Of a stretch of 64,000 bases of DNA, positions 1 to 7,664 are shown piece by piece. Source of the DNA: Prevotellaceae bacterium. GTDB taxonomy: Bacteria > Bacteroidota > Bacteroidia > Bacteroidales > Bacteroidaceae. The DNA lies in NCBI GenBank assembly GCA_015256945.1, contig JABZLB010000007.1, positions 1 through 64,000 of the forward strand, read 5' to 3'. The translations under genes were made by a program, and so were the position numbers. Position 1 is the first letter of the stretch. Each line of letters begins with the position of its first letter. The notes beneath the pieces were generated by a model. That model was not told the DNA's origin, searched no databases, and saw only the letters and a list, made by a program, of their open reading frames with translations.

Positions 1-1
1 T

Positions 2-1129
2 ACCGCTATCGGCAAAAAGTTCTATGCAATGGCCTGTGATTTCAGTATTCAGGTTGACTTAAAGCACACCCGTTTCGTGCTTGCGGGCCTCAATAGCAAT
101 CTGAAAGAGGCTCTCCCACTGTTTATGAAGCTTGTCAATACCGGCACTATCAGCCGTACCGACTATCTGAAAGACGTTGCCTCATTCATAAAAGCGCACA
201 ACGATGCAAAGAAAAATCAGCTTTCTAACTTTAATGCTTTGTTCGACTATGCGTCTATGGGGGCCTTCAATCCTTCAACAAACATCATGACTCCAGCCGA
301 GCTTGAGGCTGCCGATGGCAACAATTTGATGGACGAAATACGCATGCTCGCCCGACAATTCCCTATGACGGTGCTCTACTATGGCCCGTCAAAGCAGCAG
401 GAAATAACCCTTATGGTAAAGCAAAACTGCCTGCCACGAACGTTCGTTGCCGTACCAACCGCCACCCAAAAAGCTTATACCATGCAGACAACACCGCGTG
501 ACGAGGTTTACATCGCGCCATACGATGCCAAGAATATCTACATGATTCAATATAATAATGAGAATAAAGCATGGACGCCTGCACAAGAACCGATGAACGC
601 TCTCTTCAACGAATACTTCGGAGGAGGCATGAATGCCATCGTCTTTCAGGAATTACGTGAGGCCCGTGCCCTCGCCTACTCGGCCGGAGCACGCTATCGT
701 TCGCCCGCCTATAAAGGCTATCCCGAATACTTTACCACGCGCATCATCACACAAAATGACAAGATGATGGACTGCATTAAAGCCTTCAGCGACCTGCTTA
801 ACAACATGCCCCAGCGACAGGCAGGACTTGATTTGGCAAAGCAAAGCCTGTTAAAGTCGCTCGCTACCGAAAGAACCACGAAGTTTTCTGTGCTTAGAGC
901 ATATATGAGGGCATTGGACAGAGGCATCGATTACGACATTTCAAAGAGCATTTATGAAAGTATTCCTGCATTCACACTGCAGGATCTGGCTAAATTTGCC
1001 CGCGAAAACATATCAGGAAAACCCTATCGTTACGTCATTCTTGGCGATGAAAAGAATCTGGATATGAAGAGTCTGGAAAAGATTGCACCTGTTAAACGTC
1101 TTACAACCGAACAGATTTTCGGTTACTAA
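2..1129 (+). CDS. M16 family zinc metallopeptidase, C-terminal part (5' end outside window)
   Basis: The frame is open from base 2, so only the last ~375 residues are present and the true start lies upstream. The segment FGGGMNAIVFQELRE (about residue 208) followed by an A-L-A-Y-S stretch is typical of the second, non-catalytic lobe of insulinase/pitrilysin peptidases. The HxxEH zinc motif is not visible, as expected, because it lies in the N-terminal half. Family members degrade peptides, in Bacteroidota usually in the periplasm; that location is inference here because the signal peptide is off-window. The gene ends 71 bp before fumarase with no clear terminator between, so cotranscription is possible. 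Confidence 0.85.
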   Translation, partial: TAIGKKFYAMACDFSIQVDLKHTRFVLAGLNSNLKEALPLFMKLVNTGTISRTDYLKDVASFIKAHNDAKKNQLSNFNALFDYASMGAFNPSTNIMTPAELEAADGNNLMDEIRMLARQFPMTVLYYGPSKQQEITLMVKQNCLPRTFVAVPTATQKAYTMQTTPRDEVYIAPYDAKNIYMIQYNNENKAWTPAQEPMNALFNEYFGGGMNAIVFQELREARALAYSAGARYRSPAYKGYPEYFTTRIITQNDKMMDCIKAFSDLLNNMPQRQAGLDLAKQSLLKSLATERTTKFSVLRAYMRALDRGIDYDISKSIYESIPAFTLQDLAKFARENISGKPYRYVILGDEKNLDMKSLEKIAPVKRLTTEQIFGY

Positions 1130-1200
1130 ACCATTGGGCAGGCATCCCAACCATATCATATTCCACTTAACGATTATACATAAACATTACATCATTAGCT

Positions 1201-2847
1201 ATGGCAAACAAAGTAGAATTTAAGTATGCGCCGATGTTTCAGGTCGGCAAAGACAACACCGAGTATCGTCTTCTCACCAAGGAAGGCGTGAGCACGGCAC
1301 AGTTTGAGGGCAGAGAGATTCTCAAAGTCAGTAAGGAAGCACTCACGTTGCTGGCACAGCAGGCGTTCCACGATTGCGAATTTATGCTACGTCGTGAGCA
1401 CAACAAGCAGGTGGCTGCGATATTATCTGACCCCGAAGCTTCTGAAAACGACAAGTATGTAGCCTTACAATTCCTGCGCAATGCAGAAGTATCGGTAAAG
1501 GGTGTGCTCCCTTTCTGCCAGGATACAGGCACTGCTATCATACACGGTGAGAAAGGACAGCGTGTCTGGACCGACTTTGACGACGAGGAAGCACTTAGTC
1601 GTGGAGTGTACAATACGTTCACAACCGAGAATCTTCGCTATTCACAGAATGCGCCTCTCAACATGTATGACGAGGTAAATACAAAGTGCAACCTGCCCGC
1701 ACAAATCGACATCGAGGCTACTGAAGGCGACGAATATCGCTTCATCATGGTGGCAAAGGGTGGTGGTTCGGCCAACAAGACCTACTTTTACCCCATGACA
1801 AAGGCTACCATTCAGAACGAAGGCACACTGCTTCCTTTCCTCGTTGAGAAAATGAAGAGCCTTGGAACTGCTGCCTGTCCGCCGTATCATATCTGCTTTG
1901 TCATCGGTGGCACATCGGCAGAAAAGAATCTTCTCACCGTAAAACTGGGCAGCATCAAATACTATGACAACCTGCCCACGTCGGGAGATGAGACAGGACG
2001 TGCCTTCCGTGACACAGATTTGGAGCAGAAATTGCTTGTAGAGGCCCACAAAATAGGCCTTGGAGCACAGTTCGGCGGCAAATATCTGGCTCACGATATT
2101 CGCGTTATCCGTCTGCCCCGCCACGGTGCAAGCTGCCCCATCGGCATGGGAGTTTCGTGCTCGGCCGACCGCAACATCAAGGCAAAAATCAATAAAGACG
2201 GTATCTGGATTGAGAAAATGGACGACAATCCTACCGAACTCATCCCCGAACAATATCGTAAACCCGGCGAGGGCGCAAAGGGAATTGAGATCGATCTCGA
2301 CAAAGGCATCGATGCTGTACGTGCTGAACTCACGAAGTATCCCGTATCAACGCGCGTAAGCCTCAACGGTACCATCATCGTGGCACGCGATATTGCTCAT
2401 GCCAAACTGAAGGCACGCCTGGACAAGGGCGAAGATTTACCACAGTATTTTAAGGATTATCCCATCCTCTATGCAGGCCCGGCGAAAACCCCTGAGGGCT
2501 ATCCCTGCGGATCAATGGGTCCAACAACTGCCAACCGTATGGACCCATACGTTGACGAATTCCAGGCAAAGGGCGGCTCATTAGTAATGATTGCCAAGGG
2601 AAATCGTACGCAAACCGTTACCGATGCTTGTAAGAAGCACGGCGGTTTCTATCTGGGAACCATCGGCGGTGTGGCAGCAGTGCTGTCGAAAAGCAGTATA
2701 ACGAGCATCGAATGTATTGAGTATCCCGAACTGGGTATGGAGGCCATCTGGAAGATTACCGTTAAGGACTTCCCGGCTTTCATACTTGTTGACGACAAGG
2801 GACACGACTTTTTCAAAGAGCTTAAGCCCTGGACATGCTCAAAATAA
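1201..2847 (+). CDS. fumB: Fumarate hydratase class I (iron-sulfur, single-chain)
   Basis: Catalyses reversible hydration of fumarate to L-malate in the cytoplasm. In Bacteroidota this step serves the reductive branch of the TCA cycle leading to succinate. The 548 aa length matches single-chain class I fumarases of the FumA/FumB type. Cysteines expected to hold the 4Fe-4S cluster are seen in PFCQDTGTA (C106), ACPPYHIC (C226, C232) and GASCPIGMGVSC (C312, C320). The C-terminal beta domain follows, with the GPTTANRMD segment. A 22-bp tandem pair and a terminator hairpin follow the stop codon. The family call is very secure; the choice between the fumA and fumB symbols is arbitrary. Confidence 0.96.
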   Translation: MANKVEFKYAPMFQVGKDNTEYRLLTKEGVSTAQFEGREILKVSKEALTLLAQQAFHDCEFMLRREHNKQVAAILSDPEASENDKYVALQFLRNAEVSVKGVLPFCQDTGTAIIHGEKGQRVWTDFDDEEALSRGVYNTFTTENLRYSQNAPLNMYDEVNTKCNLPAQIDIEATEGDEYRFIMVAKGGGSANKTYFYPMTKATIQNEGTLLPFLVEKMKSLGTAACPPYHICFVIGGTSAEKNLLTVKLGSIKYYDNLPTSGDETGRAFRDTDLEQKLLVEAHKIGLGAQFGGKYLAHDIRVIRLPRHGASCPIGMGVSCSADRNIKAKINKDGIWIEKMDDNPTELIPEQYRKPGEGAKGIEIDLDKGIDAVRAELTKYPVSTRVSLNGTIIVARDIAHAKLKARLDKGEDLPQYFKDYPILYAGPAKTPEGYPCGSMGPTTANRMDPYVDEFQAKGGSLVMIAKGNRTQTVTDACKKHGGFYLGTIGGVAAVLSKSSITSIECIEYPELGMEAIWKITVKDFPAFILVDDKGHDFFKELKPWTCSK

Positions 2848-2854
2848 GCTAAGG

Positions 2855-2898
2855 TTAGTTACCCTTTTATTATAATTTAGCTACACCTTTATTATAAT
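2855..2898. repeat. 22-bp tandem repeat, 2 units
   Basis: Two adjacent 22-bp units start at 2855 and 2877. Both begin TTAG and end CTTTATTATAAT or a close variant, with about three differences. The pair sits between the fumarase stop codon and its terminator. It shares its unit length, but not its sequence, with the other intergenic arrays in this window. Confidence 0.8.
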
Positions 2899-2904
2899 AA
2901 CGAG

Positions 2905-2960
2905 AATGCACAGTCTGCATAGCGGCTATACATAGTGCCGCCGGCAGCTGTGCATTTTTT
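2905..2960 (+). terminator. Fumarase transcription terminator
   Basis: Arms TGCACAG (from 2907) and CTGTGCA (from 2948) pair. A smaller inner GCGGC/GCCGC stem lies between them, and a run of six T follows (2955-2960). It is correctly placed to end the fumarase transcript. Confidence 0.7.
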
Positions 2961-3028
2961 CGTATTGATAAAAACATATCGTCATATTGTACTTGCCAAT
3001 AGCCTGATATGGGCCATACATTGTAACG

Positions 3029-3130
3029 AAAAGGTCATCGTCTGGCGGCCGTCATACACGATATTCGACGGCCGTCACACCCATTGTCAGGCGATCGTCG
3101 TACGCGCTGCTGACGGCCGTCGAACAACAA
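3029..3130. repeat. GC-rich four-box inverted-repeat element, copy R1
   Basis: Boxes matching CGRYCGTC start at 3046, 3069, 3092 and 3114, so spacings are 23, 23 and 22 bp. Copy R1 has one extra base in the first spacer compared with the other six copies. The outer ends (AAGGTCATCGTC on the left, GTCGAACAACAA on the right) are only partly complementary. The element lies between the fumarase terminator and the hmu-type promoter. Confidence 0.85.
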
Positions 3131-3223
3131 CCAATACGCCGGCAAGCCACATACATCACCATTTTATGTGTGCAGCTAATCATCATTAACGTTCAGCCAT
3201 TACGATTTCATAATTATTAGGTA

Positions 3224-3254
3224 TTGTGTAAAATTAATATAATTCCTAACTTTG
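3224..3254 (+). promoter_or_regulatory. Bacteroidota-type promoter for the haem-uptake operon
   Basis: TTG at 3224-3226, a 20-bp spacer and TAACTTTG at 3247-3254 match the Bacteroidota -33/-7 consensus. The predicted start site is about 35 bp before the lipoprotein start codon. Confidence 0.8.
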
Positions 3255-3296
3255 CAGCCACTAAAAGAAACTTATAACTATTAAAAATTCAGACAA

Positions 3297-3770
3297 ATGA
3301 AAAAATTATTGATGGCGCTCTTTACCGTAGCGCTTTGCGCAGGTTTTGCAGCATGCAGCAGCAACGACGACAACGAACCTTCAATTGCTGACAAAGTAGT
3401 AGGTGTATACGTGGGTCAAACAGCGGCTTCTTTTCAATACTCTCCTAATCCCGACCTTACCGATGGCGATTCAATCATCGTAACAAAAGCCACTGATAAT
3501 ACTGTAAATATTGAGTATCGTGGTAAAAAATGGGGCAAGGGCACATTTAAAAATGTACGTGTAACCGAAACCAACGATGCGTATACCTTTGCTGAAACAG
3601 CTTCAACAATGGCTATTGCGTCGCCACACCAGCCTCAGGTATCAAAAGATTACGCTGCCAATATCAAAGGTACAACAAAGAAAACCAACAAGAACAATTT
3701 CAGCTTTAACATTACGGTTTCTGGTTTAATGGGTGGCGTGAAAATTGCGTTCACTCCTAAAGCAAACTAA
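3297..3770 (+). CDS. Calycin-like domain lipoprotein
   Basis: A 157 aa protein with a lipoprotein signal peptide (lipobox FAAC, Cys20) followed by an acidic linker SSNDDNEP, typical of surface-exported Bacteroidota lipoproteins. The remainder is predicted all-beta and resembles the calycin-like domain found beside HmuY proteins; this match is from memory of the family, not a search. It is first in an apparent four-gene operon: the stop codon is 2 bp from the HmuY start, and the TonB receptor and exported chelatase follow with equally tight spacing. Its role is unknown; a ligand-binding partner of HmuY is plausible inference. Confidence 0.75.
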   Translation: MKKLLMALFTVALCAGFAACSSNDDNEPSIADKVVGVYVGQTAASFQYSPNPDLTDGDSIIVTKATDNTVNIEYRGKKWGKGTFKNVRVTETNDAYTFAETASTMAIASPHQPQVSKDYAANIKGTTKKTNKNNFSFNITVSGLMGGVKIAFTPKAN

Positions 3771-3772
3771 AA

Positions 3773-4432
3773 ATGAGGAGAATCATCTCCAAAATATTAC
3801 TGATGGCAGGGCTGACGGCAGCCTTGTCATCATGTAACGGTATTATGGGGGGGCTGTATGATGAGCCTCAAAATGAAGAAACACCGACCTACGGCTTCCT
3901 GAAAAAAAGCGACGGCACACACGCCGGACGCATATATGTTGATGCCACTAAATATGACAGGTGGGTGTATATCGACTTTCATACCGGCAAAGTAGACTCA
4001 TGTCTCGTTGCCGACAGCCTGCATCGTCCTGCCAACTGGGACATAGCCCTGCACCGTTACGATGTGAAAACACATGGCGGTTCTGTGCTAAAGACCCAGT
4101 ATTCAGAGCTTACCGACCTTACCAGCACAGGCTCAATGCCTGCCGGTAACTTCGCAAACGACGTGTGGAGTACACATAAGGTAATGATTGATGTGAGCCA
4201 CATGATGCAGGGGCACGTTGTTTTTGAAAGCACATGGTACAATGCAGCGCTCGACTGGGTGACGGTTGATACCAGCACTATGCCCCCAACCTTCACCTCT
4301 TCAGACAAGGTTTACATTGTCCGTATGGCTGATAGCAGTTACGCTGCCGTCAGATTGGTATCGTATATGAACGTTATGGGTACCAAGGGACACATGACAT
4401 TCGACTATATTTACCCGCTAACGCTACATTAA
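3773..4432 (+). CDS. hmuY: HmuY family haem-binding lipoprotein
   Basis: HmuY proteins are surface lipoproteins that capture haem from host haemoproteins and pass it to a TonB-dependent receptor. This 219 aa protein has a lipobox LSSC (Cys21). Its features fit the HmuY beta-fold: the segment WVYIDFHTGK near residue 64, the WDIALHRYDVKT segment near residue 85, and a C-terminal strand ending GHMTFDYIYPL. The haem-binding residues of the Porphyromonas protein were not aligned, so haem ligation is unproven, and HmuY homologues in Prevotella vary at these positions. It lies between the calycin-like lipoprotein and a TonB receptor, with its stop codon one base from the next ATG. Confidence 0.85.
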   Translation: MRRIISKILLMAGLTAALSSCNGIMGGLYDEPQNEETPTYGFLKKSDGTHAGRIYVDATKYDRWVYIDFHTGKVDSCLVADSLHRPANWDIALHRYDVKTHGGSVLKTQYSELTDLTSTGSMPAGNFANDVWSTHKVMIDVSHMMQGHVVFESTWYNAALDWVTVDTSTMPPTFTSSDKVYIVRMADSSYAAVRLVSYMNVMGTKGHMTFDYIYPLTLH

Positions 4433-4433
4433 A

Positions 4434-6374
4434 ATGATGAGAATCCATCTGCGTGTCTCAGCTATGCTCATTGCCGCAACATCGGCATCGGCTGCAGAGA
4501 CAAGTACAGTTATACCACAAACCAAACTGAAACATATTGGTGACAGCACCGAAACCATCAGCGAAGTGGTTGTAACGGCAACGCGAACACCCAAGCTTCT
4601 CAAAGACGTTCCATATGTAACAAAGGTGTTTACCGCCGATGACATACGCAAAGCTGATGCTACAAACATACAGGATCTGCTGACAACCATCATGCCTGGC
4701 GTTGAATTTACCTTTGCCATGAATCAGCAAACCACACTCAACATGGCAGGATTTGGCGGCAATGCCGTCCTCTTTCTCATCGACGGAGAGCGTATTGCAG
4801 GCGAAACGATGGACAATCCCGACTACAATCGCCTCACATTGGAGGACGTTGAACGCATAGAAGTGGTTAAGGGCGCGGCATCATCGCTCTATGGTTCCAA
4901 CGCCGTGGGCGGAGTTGTCAATATTATAACCCGCAAACCGCACGACAGATTCTCGGCCAATGTATTTGGTCATTGGGGTGCCTATGGCAGCCAGAAGTAT
5001 GGCTCTGTCATCGGTTTTACTCAACCAAAAATCAGCAGTCTGACCACGTTACAGTTTACACGTGTAAACGACATGGACCTCAAGCAGCAGGGCGACTTCA
5101 GCAAAGTTTTTGGAAATCGTACGTGGAACATCAAGGAAAAGCTTATCTGGAAACCCGTAAAACAGTTGGAAATGACAGCCAAAACAAGCTATTTCTTCCG
5201 CGAACGCTACGCATCGCAAGACAGTCACGACCGTTATCGCGACCTCACCGCGAGCCTGAAAGGTGTTTATAAGCTCACAAAGGCCGACAATATTGAACTG
5301 ACATATCTCTTCGATGAGTATGATAAGAGCGACCTGAACTTGCAGAGTCGTAAGGATATTCGCGACTATAACAACACGCAGAACAGCGTGCGCGCCATGT
5401 ATAACCATACAATTGCCGGCATAGGTACGCTTACGGCAGGTGCCGATTACATGCGCGACTATCTGATGAGCTATCAGTTTGCTGGCGACGAAAGCCACAC
5501 ACAGAACTCGGCCGACGGTTTTATCCAGTTCGACTGGGACCCTTCTGCCCACTGGAATATGATTGGAGGCTTGCGCTACGACTATTTTTCGGCATCGTCA
5601 AAAAGTCGTCTTTCAGCTAAAATTGGTGTGATGTATAAGCTCAACGGCTGGCGTTTCCGCACATCGTATGCGGGCGGTTTCCGTGCTCCTTCACTCAAAG
5701 AACTGTTCATGCACTTCAATATGGCCAACGTTTTCACCATATACGGCAACAAGAATCTGAAGCCTGAGAACAGCGACAACTTTCAAATTTCGGCTGAATA
5801 TACTCACCGTAATTACAGCTTTAGCGCAAACGCCTTCCACAACATCTTTCGTAATCGTATATCAACAGCGTGGAATACGGCCCTCAACGGCATGAATTAT
5901 CTCAACACTGCCAAGGTAAGGATAACAGGATTAGACATAAATGCACAGACGCGCTTTTTGTGCGGTATAGGACTTACAGCTTCTTATGTTTACACACATG
6001 AGAATATTCCAATGGGCCAGCCGTACACATCGTCGACCCGTCCTCACTCTGCCGTGCTGCGTGCCGACTATGATCACAACTTCCGTACATGGGGATTCAA
6101 CGTAGCTTTAACCGGCCGCTACTTGTCAAAACTAAGTACCGACCAGTACACATCGGCTACATCATACACGCAAACACAGCGTGTTACCTATCCCGACTAC
6201 CAGATTTGGAGGCTCACAGCGATGGGAAGGCTGAACCGTGGCGTAAGACTGACCATGACAGTAGACAATATTTTTAATTACAAACCAAGTTACTACTATA
6301 TCAATTCGCCCACAACAACAGGTGCTATCCTGTCGTGCGGACTATCGGTTGACATAGATAAACTAATCAAATAA
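4434..6374 (+). CDS. hmuR: TonB-dependent outer-membrane receptor, HmuR-like
   Basis: A 646 aa receptor with an N-terminal signal peptide, a plug domain (about residues 45-165: SEVVVTATRTPKLLKD, then VLFLIDGERIAGE and VEVVKGAASSLYGSNAVGGV) and a 22-strand-type beta barrel. It probably moves haem or a related tetrapyrrole across the outer membrane using TonB energy; the substrate is inferred from the adjacent HmuY gene. Two ATG codons lie in tandem at 4434 and 4437, and either could start the protein. The gene is 2 bp upstream of the exported chelatase. In a classical hmu locus, hmuSTUV would follow; they are not in this window. Confidence 0.85.
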   Translation: MMRIHLRVSAMLIAATSASAAETSTVIPQTKLKHIGDSTETISEVVVTATRTPKLLKDVPYVTKVFTADDIRKADATNIQDLLTTIMPGVEFTFAMNQQTTLNMAGFGGNAVLFLIDGERIAGETMDNPDYNRLTLEDVERIEVVKGAASSLYGSNAVGGVVNIITRKPHDRFSANVFGHWGAYGSQKYGSVIGFTQPKISSLTTLQFTRVNDMDLKQQGDFSKVFGNRTWNIKEKLIWKPVKQLEMTAKTSYFFRERYASQDSHDRYRDLTASLKGVYKLTKADNIELTYLFDEYDKSDLNLQSRKDIRDYNNTQNSVRAMYNHTIAGIGTLTAGADYMRDYLMSYQFAGDESHTQNSADGFIQFDWDPSAHWNMIGGLRYDYFSASSKSRLSAKIGVMYKLNGWRFRTSYAGGFRAPSLKELFMHFNMANVFTIYGNKNLKPENSDNFQISAEYTHRNYSFSANAFHNIFRNRISTAWNTALNGMNYLNTAKVRITGLDINAQTRFLCGIGLTASYVYTHENIPMGQPYTSSTRPHSAVLRADYDHNFRTWGFNVALTGRYLSKLSTDQYTSATSYTQTQRVTYPDYQIWRLTAMGRLNRGVRLTMTVDNIFNYKPSYYYINSPTTTGAILSCGLSVDIDKLIK

Positions 6375-6376
6375 AA

Positions 6377-7252
6377 ATGATAAGGAAATCAATTATGGCG
6401 CTTGCCATGATACTTTCAGTAGGTATTGTGCAAGCCAAAAAGGCACTCGTCGTAGTGGCTCACGGTGCACCGTCGGCTGCATGGAACAAGCCAGTACTGG
6501 CCATTGAGCCGATGTTGCAGAGCATTGACATGCCTGGCATCGACTATAAACGTGTAGCTTTAATGGAGTTTACATCTCCAAACATACCCGAAGTAATCGC
6601 CGATTGCGAACGTGAACATATTGATACGGTGTTTGTTCTGCCTCTTTTTATTGCGCCATCAAGCCATTCTGAGGATGACATCCCAAATATTTTAGGACAG
6701 AAATACACTCCTTCTACGCTTAAAGAACTGGCTGCAGAGAACGCCCCGCTGGTGAAAACCAACATGCGTATCATTGTTGGCCCAACGCTTTATGAGGGCG
6801 ATGTCATTGAGAAATCGATGTTACGCGAAATCAAAAACATGTCAAAAGACCCTGCCAATGAGGCTGTATTGTTGCTGGCTCACGGCGATCCTGAGCGCAT
6901 CGGATTCTGGAAAAGCACTATGAAACGCACGACCGACTACGTGAAAAAGAACACATCGATCAACTATGTTGACCAGAATCTTATCGCGATGGGATACTAT
7001 TTTGCCAACGATGTAAAGCCTTTGCTCGAACGTGCAGCCAAGGAAAAGAAGCGCATTCTGGTGCAGGGCATATACCTTATGTCAAGTGTTTCGTCAATGG
7101 ACAAGGCTACAAAGAAGGAGAAACCTGATTATCTGAAAGGCATCAAAGCCGATGTAGTATACAGCACGGCAGGTATTCTGCCTGGCTCTACCGACCTTGT
7201 TGTCGACTGGATCAAGAATACAACTGCTGCGTGGGTATCGTCTTTGAAATAA
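6377..7252 (+). CDS. cbiK: Exported CbiK/CbiX-like tetrapyrrole chelatase
   Basis: A 291 aa protein of the class II chelatase superfamily (sirohydrochlorin cobaltochelatase, CbiK/CbiX). A cleavable signal peptide (about residues 1-20, ending VQA) places it outside the cytoplasm. Motifs are VVVAHGAPSAAW (His29), APSSHSEDD (His97) and LLLAHGDPERIG (His169), candidates for the active-site histidines. Cytoplasmic homologues insert cobalt into sirohydrochlorin. A periplasmic version beside HmuY and a haem-type receptor suggests instead metal exchange, haem binding or removal of iron from imported tetrapyrrole; this is inference. It ends the operon and is followed by a strong terminator. Confidence 0.8.
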   Translation: MIRKSIMALAMILSVGIVQAKKALVVVAHGAPSAAWNKPVLAIEPMLQSIDMPGIDYKRVALMEFTSPNIPEVIADCEREHIDTVFVLPLFIAPSSHSEDDIPNILGQKYTPSTLKELAAENAPLVKTNMRIIVGPTLYEGDVIEKSMLREIKNMSKDPANEAVLLLAHGDPERIGFWKSTMKRTTDYVKKNTSINYVDQNLIAMGYYFANDVKPLLERAAKEKKRILVQGIYLMSSVSSMDKATKKEKPDYLKGIKADVVYSTAGILPGSTDLVVDWIKNTTAAWVSSLK

Positions 7253-7321
7253 CCATGTAACAGGAAACACAGCACGTAGCAACTTTCTTCTAAGAGCATA
7301 ACGATGATATGCTCCTGTCGT

Positions 7322-7360
7322 AACGGGCATAATGCAATAGCATTGTGCCCGTTATATTTT
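7322..7360 (+). terminator. Terminator of the haem-uptake operon
   Basis: Near-perfect 14-bp stem: left arm 7322-7335, loop AATA, right arm 7340-7353, with one G-U pair. A T-rich stretch follows. Confidence 0.85.
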
Positions 7361-7376
7361 ATCGTTACATCGCAAT

Positions 7377-7474
7377 GTTCACTGTTTGGCGTCCGTCAGC
7401 AGCGCGTACGACGGCCGTCACACCCATCGTTCGACGACCGCCGTACGCGCTGCTGACGGACGTCGAACAACAAA
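7377..7474. repeat. GC-rich four-box inverted-repeat element, copy R2
   Basis: Boxes start at 7390 (CGTCCGTC), 7412 (CGGCCGTC), 7435 (CGACCGCC) and 7457 (CGGACGTC), spaced 22, 23 and 22 bp. The first box with its left flank is the inverse complement of the last with its right flank (TGTTTGGCGTCCGTC against GACGGACGTCGAACAA). The element lies between a terminator and the thiamine promoter. Confidence 0.85.
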
Positions 7475-7502
7475 TATTACGCTGTTATTCATCGGCAATT
7501 AT

Positions 7503-7533
7503 TTGCTATTTCAACGAAAATTACGTACATTTG
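7503..7533 (+). promoter_or_regulatory. Promoter of the thiamine-uptake operon
   Basis: TTG at 7503-7505, a 20-bp spacer and TACATTTG at 7526-7533. The predicted start site falls just before the TPP riboswitch. Confidence 0.8.
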
Positions 7534-7557
7534 CACCCGACTTACAAACCGTAAGTT

Positions 7558-7639
7558 AGGGGTGCTGTGGCTTTTGCCACGGCTGAGATCAAACCCATAA
7601 CCTGATCCGGATAATGCCGGCGTAGGTAATCAGTCCCCT
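7558..7639 (+). promoter_or_regulatory. TPP (THI-box) riboswitch
   Basis: The conserved THI-box blocks appear in order: AGGGGTGCT (from 7558), GGCTGAGATC, ACCTGATCCGGATAATGCC and GGCGTAGGTAATCAG, closed by CCCCT (7635-7639) pairing with the first AGGGG. It binds thiamine pyrophosphate and would switch off the receptor and permease genes when the vitamin is plentiful. The final block reads GTAGGTAA rather than the commoner GTAGGGAA. Confidence 0.96.
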
Positions 7640-7664
7640 TTTTCTTTACTTTATAACAGGTAAA

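Larger units (their letters stand above)
2848..3296. other. 449-bp intergenic region: 22-bp pair, terminator, GC-rich repeat, promoter
   Basis: From left to right this gap holds a two-copy 22-bp tandem repeat, a fumarase terminator hairpin, a copy of the GC-rich four-box element and the promoter of the downstream haem-uptake operon. An 84-codon open frame at 2935-3189 runs across the repeat and is not believed to be a gene. Confidence 0.8.
7253..7664. other. 412-bp intergenic region: terminator, GC-rich repeat, promoter, riboswitch
   Basis: The gap is fully accounted for by the chelatase terminator, GC-rich element R2, a Bacteroidota promoter and a TPP riboswitch leading into the thiamine receptor. 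No small gene was seen. Confidence 0.8.

Noticed and set aside
1642..2253. 203-codon minus-strand frame
   Set aside because: Antisense shadow of the fumarase gene.
2935..3189. 84-codon plus-strand open frame
   Set aside because: It runs straight through GC-rich element R1, whose GC-rich, stop-poor boxes keep frames open by chance; no start context or homology.
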